64,000 bases of DNA from IGN2 sp964639955 (lineage in GTDB: Bacteria; Bacteroidota; Ignavibacteria; Ignavibacteriales; Ignavibacteriaceae), in NCBI GenBank assembly GCA_964639955.1, contig CAZXGJ010000001.1:106867-170866 (forward strand). The letters run 5' to 3'. A program made the translations under genes and the position numbers. The first letter of the stretch is position 1. Each line of letters opens with the position of its first letter. This document shows positions 27,101 to 38,300 of this stretch, piece by piece. The notes beneath the pieces are model-generated. The model ran no database searches, was not told the origin of the DNA, and saw only the letters and a program-made list of their open reading frames with translations.

Positions 27101-28512
27101 TTAACATTTCTGAAAAATTAAAACCGTTCAGTTTTCTTGAATCCGCATCGGAAATTAGTGAAAAGCTAAATTCTGAGGTTTATGTTGTTGGTGGTTTTGT
27201 AAGAGATCTTATTCTTGGCAGAGATCTTAACGATATAGATTTCCTCATTGTTGGTAAAGGGCTGGAATTTGCAAATGCATTTGCAGAATCGCTCGGAGTG
27301 AAAGGGGTAGTAATTTATAAAAATTACGGAACTGCTCATTTTGTTTACGAAAATAAAAATTTTGAATTTGTAGCAGCAAGAAAGGAATCATATAAAAGAA
27401 TAAGCAGGAAGCCGATGGTTCAAGAGGGAACCTTAGAAGATGATATTGCAAGGAGAGATTTTACAATAAACACTATTGCTGTTTCGGTAAATAAAAATAA
27501 TTTCGGACAGGTGCTCGATTTGTACAGTGGTCTGGAGGATATTACTAAAAAACTAATCCGCACTCCCGTAGATCCTGCCTTAACTTTCGACGATGATCCT
27601 CTGAGGATTCTGAGAGCATTCCGGTTTGCCGCACAGCTGGAGTTTGAAGTGTCTGAAGAAATTTTGCGTGCGGCAGAACTTTTACGCGATCGGCTGGAAA
27701 TAGTTTCTCAGGAGAGAATTACTGATGAACTTCTGAAAATATTAGCTTCACCAAAACCCTCTATAGGTTTAAAGCTGCTTTATACTTCTAGTGTAATGGA
27801 AAATGTTTTCCCTGAAATTACCAGGATGGGTGGTGTCGAGCAGCGCGAAGAGTATCATCACAAAGATGTATTCTATCATACTTGCGAAGTTGTTGATAAT
27901 GTTTCTGCCAAATCTGATAACCTTTGGCTGCGTTTTGCAGCCCTCGTTCACGATATTGCCAAACCTCAGACTAAAAAATTTATTGAAGGAACCGGCTGGA
28001 CTTTCCACGGGCATGATGAAATTGGTGCCAGGATGATGAAACCAATTTTTAAAAGAATGAAACTTCCATTTGGTAAACTCGATTATGTTGAAAAGTTAAT
28101 AAGACTTCATCTGAGACCAATAGCTCTTGTGAACGAAGATGTTACAGACTCAGCAATTAGAAGGTTAGTTGTAGCTGCAGGTGAAGAACTCGAAGACCTG
28201 ATAACATTATGCAGAGCAGACATAACCAGTAAAAATCCGGTAAAAGTAAACCGGTATCTTAACAATTATGAAACAGTAGTTAAAAAAATAATTGATGTTA
28301 AAGAGAAGGATAAGCTCAGAGCTTTTCAATCACCCGTAAGAGGCGAAGAAATTATGCAGGTTTGTAATATTTCTCCTTCCAGATTAGTGGGTGAAATTAA
28401 ATCTGCAATTGAAGAAGCAATACTTGATGGTATAATTGCTAATAATTATGACGAAGCGTACGAATATCTTCTTAAAATAAAGGATGACTTTCTGAAAAGA
28501 AGTCAAACTTAA
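27097..28512 (+). CDS. CCA-adding tRNA nucleotidyltransferase / poly(A) polymerase family with HD domain
   Basis: 471 residues. The N-terminal class II nucleotidyltransferase head has VVGGFVRDLILGR followed by DLNDIDF (metal-binding Asp pair), RRDFTINTIA and the DDPLRILRAFRFAAQL segment. The C-terminal half has an HD phosphohydrolase domain (FAALVHDIAKPQTK, FHGHDEIGA). This architecture is that of bacterial CCA-adding enzymes with HD repair domains. It adds or repairs CCA at tRNA 3' ends, needed for tRNAs such as the tRNA-Leu at 23312-23394, which lacks it. The start overlaps the preceding stop (ATGA). Poly(A) polymerase activity cannot be excluded by sequence alone. Confidence 0.9.
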   Translation: MINISEKLKPFSFLESASEISEKLNSEVYVVGGFVRDLILGRDLNDIDFLIVGKGLEFANAFAESLGVKGVVIYKNYGTAHFVYENKNFEFVAARKESYKRISRKPMVQEGTLEDDIARRDFTINTIAVSVNKNNFGQVLDLYSGLEDITKKLIRTPVDPALTFDDDPLRILRAFRFAAQLEFEVSEEILRAAELLRDRLEIVSQERITDELLKILASPKPSIGLKLLYTSSVMENVFPEITRMGGVEQREEYHHKDVFYHTCEVVDNVSAKSDNLWLRFAALVHDIAKPQTKKFIEGTGWTFHGHDEIGARMMKPIFKRMKLPFGKLDYVEKLIRLHLRPIALVNEDVTDSAIRRLVVAAGEELEDLITLCRADITSKNPVKVNRYLNNYETVVKKIIDVKEKDKLRAFQSPVRGEEIMQVCNISPSRLVGEIKSAIEEAILDGIIANNYDEAYEYLLKIKDDFLKRSQT

Positions 28513-28515
28513 AAA

Positions 28516-28953
28516 TTAAAGTTCCACAGAAATGCCAAGCATATAAGTCTTGCTCCTTAGCAGTGCAGCGTCATTCCGCACCCCGAAGAAAATATCTACG
28601 GGCAGCAGTTTTGCTTCAGGTAAATCGGGCTTGTTAGTAAAAGTATTTTGCATGCTGCTTAAAACAGGAGAAGAACCAAGCACAGCGGTTGTATCGGCAT
28701 CTGTTTTCTCTTTATCCTTTTTTGTGAGTAAAGCATAAGCAATAATCCCAACAATTATTGCGCCGCCGACTACATAAATAAAAGTGTTGTCCACTCCACT
28801 ATCCTGCTGCTGGTTTGTGGAACCGCCGCTGCCGACAGGATCCTCGAAAATTGTAAAATTCTGCTGAGCAAAACAATCTGTCTGCGTGCTGAGAAACAAC
28901 AAGCAAAGAATTACTGCAATGTGTGTGATTAAATTTTTGAAATGTAAATGCAT
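28516..28953 (-). CDS. Small single-pass membrane protein, uncharacterised
   Basis: 145 residues. The N-terminal signal segment ends near TDCFAQ. A low-complexity linker (GSGGSTNQQQDSG) precedes one transmembrane helix (FIYVVGGAIIVGIIAYALL), a charged KKDKEKTDAD stretch and a short C-terminal strand-rich region. No family recognised. It converges on the CCA-adding enzyme gene with only three bases between the stops. A Gram-negative envelope location is inferred from the signal and TM segments. Confidence 0.6.
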   Translation of the reverse strand: MHLHFKNLITHIAVILCLLFLSTQTDCFAQQNFTIFEDPVGSGGSTNQQQDSGVDNTFIYVVGGAIIVGIIAYALLTKKDKEKTDADTTAVLGSSPVLSSMQNTFTNKPDLPEAKLLPVDIFFGVRNDAALLRSKTYMLGISVEL

Positions 28954-29235
28954 GTTTCTCCTTTTTACTGCTAAAATAAATTAATTATAATTGGATTAAA
29001 GTTTGAATTTCCCTTGTTGAGATTTTGTAGCACTTTAAATATTCCTTCGCTTTTTAGCTCAAAAATTATGTTGGTAATTCGCCGATAGTGTAATAATTAA
29101 GCCGTTTGTAAAGTTAATTAGTAATAGATGACTGTATATAATATTTTTGCATTGAATTTTCAACTTCAATTCATTGTAACTAACATGTTTGTCAAATTGT
29201 CTAATAAAAGAAATAAAACCAACCTGGAGTAAAGG

Positions 29236-30588
29236 ATGCGAATTTTTCTAATATTATTATTAACGTTTTTAGTAACAATTGAAGCTTTTTCTCAGCAAAA
29301 GTTAAGTCTTCAGGACGCTATAACAATAGCGCTTCATAAAAACTCTAACCTCTTAAAATCCAAAAATAATTTGGAAAGTGCTGAATCGGGTGTTCAGGCA
29401 GCCTGGGGAAATTTTTTGCCATCTCTTGGGTTTAATGCCGGCTGGGATTGGTCTCAATCCAATGTTGAAGGAATCGGTTCCATAGTAATTAATGGTATAC
29501 CGGTGCCCCGTGTTGCAACTACAACAACTTCACGCAGCTACAATGGAAGTGTTTATTCCAATTGGACATTATTCGACGGGCTTTCAAATTTTGCCACTCT
29601 TTCACAAAGCAAAAATACACTGGAGTCAGCCGAATTTTCTCTCGAAAGATTAAAGCAGGATATTGTATTCCAAACAATGACTTTTTACTATAATATTGTT
29701 TACACGAGGCAGCTGCTTAATGTTAAAGAAGATAATCTTAAATGGAACGAGAAGAACCTTGAAACCATCAAAGAACGAAGTCGGCTCGGTGCAGCAACCC
29801 TTGCCGATGTTTATCAGCAGGAAGTTGCGAGAGGTAACGCAGAGTTGGAATTAATTAATACTTCAAATCAGCTGGCAACGGCAGAAAAAGATCTTCTCTA
29901 CTACCTGGGCATAGATGTTTTGCAGGAGTACGAATTCTCTGATTCACTCACTTCAGTAGAAATTGAAATATTGAATACCGATCTGCTATCTGACTTCCGG
30001 GATATGTCCGAACTCGTTGATGCAGCATTAAGCCAGCGTGCGGATTTTAAGAGCGCACTATTAAATCTGGAAAGTGCGAGGGACGGAGTTACTATTTCGC
30101 AGTCGGGTCATTGGCCAAATCTTTCTGCAAACGGATATTACTCGTTATTTACTGATAATCTTTCAAATCTTGATCAATCAAGAACTCTTTCTTTTGGTTT
30201 GAGTCTGAACATCCCCGTGTTTTCCGGGTGGTCGGTGAGCAATCGTGTTCAATATGCTGAAGTGCAGGCAAAAAATACTGAAATCGAGTTAAATGATCTG
30301 GAGCGGGATATAAAAAGGCAGTTGAAAATAACTTACCTTAACTTAGAAGCTGCTCAAAAGGGTCTCATTGTTAGTGAAAATAATGTAACTGCTGCGAATG
30401 AAAATCTGAAAATTGAAGAGGAGAAATATTCGCTTGGTTCCGGAAAACTTTTGGATGTTCTTATTGCCAACTCGAGGTATACAACTGCATTGACAGATTT
30501 AATCAATTCACAATTTTCTTACATTGTATTAAGTCAGCAGCTAAAATACCAGCTTGGAAATCTGGACTATAAACAATATGAAAAATAG
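29236..30588 (+). CDS. TolC-family outer-membrane efflux channel
   Basis: 450 residues. The signal peptide ends EAFSQ. The mature part shows the duplicated outer membrane efflux protein pattern: LSLQDAITIALHKNSNLLKSK, long coiled-coil helices, a periplasmic equatorial region and a second repeat (DGVTISQSGHWPNLSANGYY). It is expected to trimerise into an outer-membrane channel plus periplasmic tunnel. It opens an operon with an adaptor, an ABC ATPase and two permeases (29236-35179), so the complex is probably a MacAB-TolC-like tripartite exporter. Confidence 0.92.
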   Translation: MRIFLILLLTFLVTIEAFSQQKLSLQDAITIALHKNSNLLKSKNNLESAESGVQAAWGNFLPSLGFNAGWDWSQSNVEGIGSIVINGIPVPRVATTTTSRSYNGSVYSNWTLFDGLSNFATLSQSKNTLESAEFSLERLKQDIVFQTMTFYYNIVYTRQLLNVKEDNLKWNEKNLETIKERSRLGAATLADVYQQEVARGNAELELINTSNQLATAEKDLLYYLGIDVLQEYEFSDSLTSVEIEILNTDLLSDFRDMSELVDAALSQRADFKSALLNLESARDGVTISQSGHWPNLSANGYYSLFTDNLSNLDQSRTLSFGLSLNIPVFSGWSVSNRVQYAEVQAKNTEIELNDLERDIKRQLKITYLNLEAAQKGLIVSENNVTAANENLKIEEEKYSLGSGKLLDVLIANSRYTTALTDLINSQFSYIVLSQQLKYQLGNLDYKQYEK

Positions 30589-30610
30589 TTTTTAACAGGA
30601 GATAAACTAA

Positions 30611-31918
30611 ATGGCAAATGGTAAAAAGAAAAAATCAAAAAAGAAGCTAATCATCTTCGGTGGAATCGGGTTGCTGATTATTCTGCTGATAATTATCGCT
30701 CTGGCTGGCGGTGGCAAAGAGGAAATCATTTTAGTTCAAACCGAAAAGGTTGAAAAAAGAAGCATTACTCAGACAGTTACAGCTACGGGTATAATCGATC
30801 CGGAATTTAAAGTTGTTATAACGCCGGAAGTAACAGGTGAAATTATTAACCTGCCTGTTAAGGAAGGAGATATTGTTAAGAAAGGACAGCTATTGATTAA
30901 GATAAAAGGTGATCAGTATATGGCTCAAAAAGACAGGCTTGAAGCTAATCTTAAATCTTCCGAAGCTTCCTTACAAATGAGTAACGCAGAACTTCACAGA
31001 ATTAAACTAGAATATGATCGGGTTAAGGAACTACACTCGAAAGGACTGGCAAGTAATTCTGAACTTGAAACTGCTGAAGCTAACTATCTGACCAGCAAGG
31101 CGAGTAATGAGTCAGCTCAGGCAAATGTTCTTCAAAGTAAAGCACAGCTCAGAGAAGTTCTTGAAACACTTTACAAAACAACTATCTATTCTCCTATGGA
31201 TGGAATTATTACTCAATTAAATGTGGAGCTTGGCGAAAGAGTGTTAGGCAGCGGATTCAGCCAGGGTACAGATATTATGACAGTCTCCGATTTAAGCAAT
31301 ATGGAGGCTGTTGTGGAAGTGGATGAAAACGATGTTGTGCTTGTTTCAGTAGGTGATACTGCAAACGTAAAAGTTGATGCTTTTGGCGACAGGGAATTTC
31401 ACGGGGTTGTAACTCAAATTGGAAACAGCGCTCAGGCAACAGGATTTGGAACGCAGGAACAGGTTGTAAATTTTGAAGTTAAGATTAAGTTGATTGATCT
31501 GGATCCGAACCTGAGGCCGGGGATGTCTTGCAATGCCGATATTGAAACAGAAACTGTTTCTGATGTTTTAAGCGTTCCGATACAAAGTGTAACTGCCAGA
31601 ACTGATATACCACAGCTAAATGACACTACCAAATCAGAAAAAACTACCGGGGAAAACGGCAATGAGCAGGAATGGAAAAATGATAAACCGAAGGAAGTTG
31701 TTTTTCTTGTAGAAAACGGCAAAGCTAAAATGGTTTTGGTAGAAACAGGTATAAGCGATGATAATTATCTTGAAATCAAAAGCGGTTTAGTTGGCGGGGA
31801 AGAAGTTGTTTCAGGCAGCTACAGAGCAATCTCCCGGGAATTGAATGACGGTTCGATTGTGAGAGTTGAGAAGAAAGGCAGCGGTGGTGAGCACGAACCG
31901 GAAGAGATAAACAATTAG
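30611..31918 (+). CDS. Periplasmic adaptor (membrane fusion) protein, MacA/HlyD type
   Basis: 435 residues. A lysine-rich N-terminus precedes one transmembrane helix (LIIFGGIGLLIILLIIIALA). A split lipoyl-like domain follows (GEIINLPVKEGDIVKKGQLLIKI and TTIYSPMDGIITQLNVELGE) around a helical hairpin (about 95-185). Beta-barrel and membrane-proximal domains complete it (VGDTANVKVDAFGDREFHGVV, LRPGMSCNADIET). It links the inner-membrane permease complex to the TolC-like channel. An insertion rich in Asn, Lys and Glu (about 340-365) is unusual. The start has AGGAGA 9 bases upstream. Confidence 0.92.
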   Translation: MANGKKKKSKKKLIIFGGIGLLIILLIIIALAGGGKEEIILVQTEKVEKRSITQTVTATGIIDPEFKVVITPEVTGEIINLPVKEGDIVKKGQLLIKIKGDQYMAQKDRLEANLKSSEASLQMSNAELHRIKLEYDRVKELHSKGLASNSELETAEANYLTSKASNESAQANVLQSKAQLREVLETLYKTTIYSPMDGIITQLNVELGERVLGSGFSQGTDIMTVSDLSNMEAVVEVDENDVVLVSVGDTANVKVDAFGDREFHGVVTQIGNSAQATGFGTQEQVVNFEVKIKLIDLDPNLRPGMSCNADIETETVSDVLSVPIQSVTARTDIPQLNDTTKSEKTTGENGNEQEWKNDKPKEVVFLVENGKAKMVLVETGISDDNYLEIKSGLVGGEEVVSGSYRAISRELNDGSIVRVEKKGSGGEHEPEEINN

Positions 31919-31934
31919 TTACCCCAGGAATAAA

Positions 31935-32657
31935 ATGAATATAATCAGCATAGAACATATAGCAAAAATATATCAGGTTGGACTTGAAGAAGTTCATGCG
32001 CTCCGGGATGTTTCCTTAAGAATTGACAAGAACGAATACGTTGCAATAATGGGTCCATCTGGTTCCGGTAAATCAACTTTAATGAATATGCTCGGATGCC
32101 TCGATACACCAACTTCAGGTAAATATGAATTTAATGGTGTTAGTGTTAGTGAAATGAATGATAATGAACTTGCACGAATAAGGAACAGGGAAATCGGATT
32201 TGTATTTCAAACGTTCAACCTGCTTCCGAGATCGGATGCCCTGCATAATGTTGAGCTTCCTCTGATTTATGCCGGTGTTCCCTATTCAGAAAGAAGGGAA
32301 CGCGCTGCCAAGGCTCTTACAGATGTTGGGCTTTCTGACAGGATGCATCACAAACCGAATGAGCTTTCCGGCGGTCAGAGGCAAAGGGTTGCTGTTGCAC
32401 GTGCTTTGATTACTAATCCTTCCATAATTCTTGCCGATGAGCCGACAGGAAACCTGGACTCGAAAACAGGAGAAGAGATCATGGAGTTATTCAACGAAAT
32501 TCATGAAAATGGAAACACTATAATCCTTGTAACACATGAGGAGTATATTGCCGAACATGCTGCGAGAATAATAAGATTGAAGGATGGACTGATTGAGAGC
32601 GACGAAAGAGTTCAAAAAAGGTACATACCCAATTCAAGATTAAGCGGCACTAATTAA
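31935..32657 (+). CDS. ABC transporter ATP-binding protein, MacB/LolD-type
   Basis: 240 residues, only the ATPase domain. Walker A GPSGSGKST, Q-loop VFQTFNLLPR, signature LSGGQRQRVAVARAL, Walker B IILADEPTGNLDS and H-loop LVTHEE are all present and intact. It belongs to the MacB/LolD/FtsE group that powers mechanotransmission-type permeases rather than a transport channel. In E. coli MacB the ATPase and permease are fused; here they are separate genes, with two permeases downstream. Confidence 0.94.
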   Translation: MNIISIEHIAKIYQVGLEEVHALRDVSLRIDKNEYVAIMGPSGSGKSTLMNMLGCLDTPTSGKYEFNGVSVSEMNDNELARIRNREIGFVFQTFNLLPRSDALHNVELPLIYAGVPYSERRERAAKALTDVGLSDRMHHKPNELSGGQRQRVAVARALITNPSIILADEPTGNLDSKTGEEIMELFNEIHENGNTIILVTHEEYIAEHAARIIRLKDGLIESDERVQKRYIPNSRLSGTN

Positions 32658-32716
32658 TGTGTTGAGTATTTAATAAAACTGAGTAACTTTAGTAAGAAAA
32701 TTACTTCAATAAAAAT

Positions 32717-33952
32717 ATGAGATACATATTATTCGAACTTAAAGAAGGTCTTCTGATTGCAATGCGGGCTTTACGCGCTAACAAAGTGCGCACTTCTCTT
32801 ACTATGCTTGGTATTTTTATAGGAATTACAGTGGTTGTTTTAATGTCTACAGCGATCAAAGGTATTGATAATTCATTTCAGCAGGGTATAAGTGCCCTGG
32901 GATCCGATGTTTTATATATTGATAAATGGGCATGGTTTTCTAATGAGGATTGGTGGAGAATGAGGAACCGGAAAAATATTGAGATGGCTGATTACGAGAA
33001 ATTCAAAGAGCTTGCACGCCTTCCAATTGCAGTAGCACCTGTAATTAATTCCCAGCAAAATGTAAAATATCAGGACAAACGAGTTGATGGCGTTTTTCTA
33101 ACCGGTTCCAATGCAGAATATGTTAAAACCACTAATTTCACTTTTGACCAGGGAAGATTTTACAGCGAGATTGAAAGTAATGCTTCGCGGCAGGTAGCTG
33201 TTATTGGTAGTGAGGTTGCCGGGAAACTTTTCCCCCGTGGTGATGCTCTTGACAAAACAATTAAAATAGGCGGTGCAAATTTTAAAGTTGTTGGCGTACT
33301 CTCTGAACAAGGAAGTTTTATTTTAGGTCCTTGGAACCCGGATAATCAGGTCTTCATTCCAATCGGGTCAATATTTAAAAATTTTCTAGCAGAGCACAGA
33401 GGAACCGTAACCTTAAACGTAAGAGCTCCGAACCCTGCGTTGGTTGAAGAAACTAAATCTGAAGCTGAGGGAGTAATGAGAAAAGTAAGAGGGCTTAAGC
33501 ACGACGAAGAAAACGATTTTTCAATCAACCAGCAGGAAGGTTTGATGAATAATTATAACTCGGTTGTCGGGGTAATTCAGATTGCAGGCTTGTTTATCAC
33601 CGGGCTATCACTTTTTGTCGGGGCAATCGGCATAATGAATATTATGTTCGTTTCCGTTCGTGAGCGAACCAAAGAAATCGGAATTAGGAAAGCCATAGGT
33701 GCAAGACGCAGAACTATTCTTACACAATTTCTTCTTGAGTCTTCCTCTATTTGCATATTCGGCGGTATTGCCGGTTTACTTGCTGCTATTTTAGGCAGCA
33801 TGATGCTTAACCAATATTTTCCAACTTCAATACAGGTCGATTCGGTTGTAATCGCAATAGGCGTATCTGCCCTTACAGGAATTTTATCCGGCTTTGCGCC
33901 TGCTTTCACTGCTTCCAAACTCGACCCTGTAGAATCATTGAGGTATGAGTAA
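32717..33952 (+). CDS. MacB/FtsX-type ABC permease, first of two
   Basis: 411 residues. N-terminal TM helix (SLTMLGIFIGITVVVLMSTA), a large periplasmic MacB-PCD domain (about 55-280), then three TM helices in the FtsX domain, with the conserved cytoplasmic loop VRERTKEIGIRKAIGARRRTI and terminal LDPVESLRYE. It is predicted to dimerise and couple ATP hydrolysis to periplasmic movement. The neighbouring permease at 33953 is homologous but distinct, suggesting a heterodimer. Confidence 0.92.
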   Translation: MRYILFELKEGLLIAMRALRANKVRTSLTMLGIFIGITVVVLMSTAIKGIDNSFQQGISALGSDVLYIDKWAWFSNEDWWRMRNRKNIEMADYEKFKELARLPIAVAPVINSQQNVKYQDKRVDGVFLTGSNAEYVKTTNFTFDQGRFYSEIESNASRQVAVIGSEVAGKLFPRGDALDKTIKIGGANFKVVGVLSEQGSFILGPWNPDNQVFIPIGSIFKNFLAEHRGTVTLNVRAPNPALVEETKSEAEGVMRKVRGLKHDEENDFSINQQEGLMNNYNSVVGVIQIAGLFITGLSLFVGAIGIMNIMFVSVRERTKEIGIRKAIGARRRTILTQFLLESSSICIFGGIAGLLAAILGSMMLNQYFPTSIQVDSVVIAIGVSALTGILSGFAPAFTASKLDPVESLRYE

Positions 33953-35179
33953 ATGAGAATTGACCAGTTATTTTCGATATCAGTTCAATCGATCATTAAT
34001 AATAAATTAAGAACTTCCCTTACAATTCTTGGTGTGGTTGTTGGGATATTTTCCATTATCGTTATCATGACTATCATCACCATGCTTCAAAACAGCATAG
34101 AAGATGGATTGGCTATGCTTAGTAAAAATACATTCCAGATACAAAAGCATGAGCCGATGCAAGGACCAGGTCATAACAGAAGCGACCGGAACAGAAAAGA
34201 TATCACCATAGATGAAGCATACAGGCTGAAAGAGCTACTTACGCAGGCATCATACGTTGGTGCCGAACAATGGCAGTTCGGCAAAGTTGTCAAATTCGGA
34301 AACCTGGAAACCAATCCAAACATCAGCGTTGCTGGCGCTACAGTGGATGCAATGAGAACAAATGAATGGAATGTAGATTATGGCAGAGATCTTAGGGAAA
34401 ACGATGTTCTTTATTCTGCAAATGTGTGCCTGCTCGGACCCGATGTAGTTGATAAAATATTTCCAAATTTAAATCCTGTAGGACAAACCGTGAGGGTAGA
34501 TACCAAACCTTTAAAAGTTATAGGTGTACTTCAAAAACAACCAGCTATGTTTGGCGAAAGCCGGGATAATTATATAATTATGCCTATTACAACATGGCAA
34601 TCGATTTATGGTAAATACAACAGGAGTGTGAATATAACGGTTACTGCGCCGAGCAAAGAATCTTACAACGATGTTATTGAAGCTGCCATCGGTCATTTCA
34701 GGAAAATCAGAAGAGTTCCTATAGGCGAGCCTGATGATTTTTATATTTTCAGCAATGAATCTATGATTACGCAGGTTAATGACATAACAGGCCCGATTAA
34801 AATTGGTGCACTTGCGGTTTCGCTTGTAGCGCTCATAGCTGCTGGAGTTGGAATAATGAATATCATGCTTGTTTCAGTTACAGAACGAACTAAGGAGATT
34901 GGAATCAGGAAAGCAATCGGAGCAAAAAAATCCAGCATACTTATTCAGTTTCTTATTGAAGCCGTAATTTTATGCATTATCGGCGGAGTTGCCGGTATTG
35001 CTCTCGGAATAGGAATTGGAAACTTTGCCGGCAGCTTCTTAAATGCACAGATGGCAATACCATACGATTGGGTGATAATAGGTATTACAATGTGTATCAT
35101 TGTCGGGTTGATTTTCGGAACCTACCCAGCTTACAAAGCCGCCAATCTTGACCCGATTGAAGCGTTGAGATACGAATAA
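33953..35179 (+). CDS. MacB/FtsX-type ABC permease, second of two
   Basis: 408 residues. The ATG follows directly on the TAA of the preceding permease (zero-base gap), so the two are translationally coupled. Same topology: N-terminal TM helix (LTILGVVVGIFSIIVIMTI), periplasmic MacB-PCD domain, three C-terminal TM helices, the loop VTERTKEIGIRKAIGAKKSSI and terminal LDPIEALRYE. The N-terminal periplasmic part differs strongly from its partner while the TM loop is nearly the same. Expected to form a heterodimeric permease with it. Confidence 0.92.
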   Translation: MRIDQLFSISVQSIINNKLRTSLTILGVVVGIFSIIVIMTIITMLQNSIEDGLAMLSKNTFQIQKHEPMQGPGHNRSDRNRKDITIDEAYRLKELLTQASYVGAEQWQFGKVVKFGNLETNPNISVAGATVDAMRTNEWNVDYGRDLRENDVLYSANVCLLGPDVVDKIFPNLNPVGQTVRVDTKPLKVIGVLQKQPAMFGESRDNYIIMPITTWQSIYGKYNRSVNITVTAPSKESYNDVIEAAIGHFRKIRRVPIGEPDDFYIFSNESMITQVNDITGPIKIGALAVSLVALIAAGVGIMNIMLVSVTERTKEIGIRKAIGAKKSSILIQFLIEAVILCIIGGVAGIALGIGIGNFAGSFLNAQMAIPYDWVIIGITMCIIVGLIFGTYPAYKAANLDPIEALRYE

Positions 35180-35305
35180 GTTTTTTCAAATCTGAATTTT
35201 GATTGCCTTCTAAAATGCATTAAAATTTCTTCCATACTCCCAATATGGACTTGAATAAACCCCTTCTTAAATTTACATTTCAAAATCAAAATCCTTATAT
35301 CCTTT

Positions 35306-38300
35306 TTGAAATTAAGCCATCGAACTATCTTATTTTTGCTTGTATCAATTCCCGTACTGAAGGGTGTCTACGGTCAAAGTGAATACAGCATTCAAACTTT
35401 AACCGATTCAATCCCCATCAACCTAAGCAACAAGTACGAAATTTCAAGTGTATCCATTATTCCATTCAGTGAAAAGATTATTCTTGGGGACTCGGTTTTA
35501 CGTAGGGATAAAGATTATCGGTTTTCATATTCAACAACAACTTTTACTCTCTCAGATACATTACCATATTCAATCTTCGATACCTTGGTAGTTATTTATA
35601 AAACAATCCGGCTGGGATTAAAAAAAGAGTACAAGATGCGAAGCCTTGTAGTTCGGTATGACGAACAGCGCGGGGATACGATACAGGTTGTTCAAACTGA
35701 GGGTGCCGGTTTTTCACCGGATGCAATTTTTGGCCCCGGTATGCAAAAAAGCGGGACATTGATAAGAGGTTTTACTGTCGGAACTACAAAAGATTTTACG
35801 CTTAACAGCGGGTTAAGATTGCAGCTCTCAGGAAAACTTACAGAGGATATTGAAATAGTCGCCGCATTAACCGATCAGAATACACCCATTCAACCCGAAG
35901 GAAATACAGAAAAGCTTGAAGAAATTGATAAAGTATTTATTCAGATTAACCATCCGAATGCTTCCGGTGTATTCGGAGATTATAACCTTAGCAACAGGAA
36001 CGGCGAGTTCGGGGTTATTAATCGAAAGCTGCAGGGATTGATGGGAACTCTCAATTTTAATCCTTACAGTGGCTACATTGCCATTGCCGGGCAGAGAGGC
36101 AAGTTCAATACAAATAATTTTAATGGAGTTGATGAAGTTCAGGGTCCTTATCAGCTCACCGGTCTTAATGGCGAAAAAGATATCATAGTGCTTGCCGGAA
36201 CTGAAAGAGTTTTTCTCGATGGAATTGAGATGGTTCGTGGAGAAAATAACGATTATACAATAGAGTACTCCAATGCAACTATCACTTTTACACCCAGAAA
36301 ATTAATCACCAAGGCCAGCAGGATTTCAGTTGATTTCGAATATACTGACAGAAGATATGCAAGAAATTTTTTCGGAGGCGGAGCTGTAAGCGGATTCTTC
36401 GATGATAAGTTAAAGATTGGTATGCAATACCTGCAGGAAGGAGATGATAAGAATGCACCAATCGATATTTCACTTTCTGAAAATGATAAACAAATACTCA
36501 GCAATGCAGGAGATGATCCGCTGAAAGCTGTAAAACCGGGTGCTGTTCTTGTAGAACCGGATTCGCTTGGTGTACGCCGGGGAATTTACCAGGCTGTGGA
36601 TACGCTAATTAATAACCAATCCTTCACTTATTATATATTCAACCCGGGCGATTCCCTTTCAGTTTATAATGTGTCTTTCAGTTATGTTGGTGAAGGAAAT
36701 GGTGATTACGTGCGTGATGCATTAGGTCAATTCAGGTTTGTTGGAATTATGCAGGGAGGTTATCTCCCGATTATACTTCTTCCTTTACCACAGCTCAAAC
36801 AGCTTGGAAACATTACCGCGTCATTAAATCCATTTAAAAACATAATATTTAACATGGAATATGCCGGAAGCCTCTGGGATAAAAACAGGTTCTCTGCCCT
36901 GGATGATGGCGATAATTACGGATTTGCTGCCAATTTTTTATTTAATGTTTTACCAACACAGATATCAATCGGTACGTTTGATTTGGGGGAAATTGGATTC
37001 TCGTATAAGGAAAGGTTCATTGACAGACGCTTTACATCTACTGACAGATTTAATGAAGTTGAGTTTGACAGAATTTACAACACTTCCGGATCATCAACTC
37101 AGGTAGATGAGCAGTTTCGCGAAGCAAGATTAAATCTTATTCCTATTGAAGAATTAAATATTATTTCACTTGCCGGTTTCCTGAAAAGAGGAGATACTTT
37201 TCAATCTAACAGATACAATAACTCAATCAGATTTTCGAATAAGCAAACTTATAATGCTTTTTATAATCTTGATTATGTTGATACGAGAAATGGAAATACA
37301 AAAAGTTTTTGGTGGAGGCACAATGCAGATGCACACTATATTTTCTGGAAGCTGAAACCCGGTTTTAATTTTCTGGCAGAGAATAAAGAAAGCCGGAATG
37401 AGGGAATTGATTCCTTATTATCAGGCAGTCTGAAATACTTCGAGCTTAATCCATACCTGCAATTAATTGATCTTGAAGGATTAGGTATTACGGCAAAATA
37501 CTCTTACCGCGATGATTATTTACCTTTGAATGGTATGATGAAAAAGGAATCTGAGTCAAGAGCACAGATATATGAGTTATCGTACCGTGGTATTGAAGAA
37601 GTATCAACCTCGCTGAATCTTACAATAAGAAACAGAAATTATACTGATGCATTTAAGCAGGCAGGTTCTCTGGATGCTGAGCAGCTCCTGGTAAGGTCGC
37701 AGTCGAAGTTTAAATTTTGGAAATCTATTGTTGACGGAGATTTATTTTACGAAGTAAATACCGAGAAGCAGGCTAAGCTGGAGAAAGTATTTGTTCGGGT
37801 TGAGCAGGGAACCGGTAATTACAGGTATCTTGGCGACCTAAATAATAATGGTATTGCGGATGATAATGAGTTTGAACCTACATTGTACGATGGTGATTTC
37901 ATACTAGTAACTATTCCGACTGATGAGTTATTTCCTGTAATCAATTTAAAAACTAATACACGTTGGAAAATTAAATATGCTGAAATCTTTAAACCGAATA
38001 CATTTTTAGCTGAAATTTTTAAGCCGCTCTCAACAGAAACATCCTGGCGAATTGAGGAGATAACCCGCGAAGACGATCTGGCTAAAATTTATCTTTTACA
38101 ATTGAAATATTTCCAGGTGCCGGGTGTAACTATACGTGGTGCAAATTTTTTCCTGCAGGATATTTTTATCAACGAAAACCGACAGGATCTATCATTTCGC
38201 TTCAGGTATTCTCAGAAATTTGCTCTCAGCGATTTTAATTCCGGAATTGAAAAAGGTTACAACAGGGAAAGAAGTCTGCGTATTAGATTCAGACTTGTAA

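Noticed and set aside
29090..29160. Bacteroidota-type promoter (TTTG...TAnnTTTG) before the TolC-like gene
   Set aside because: A TATTTTTG box is present, but the nearest upstream TTTG is about 35 bases away, beyond the usual spacing.
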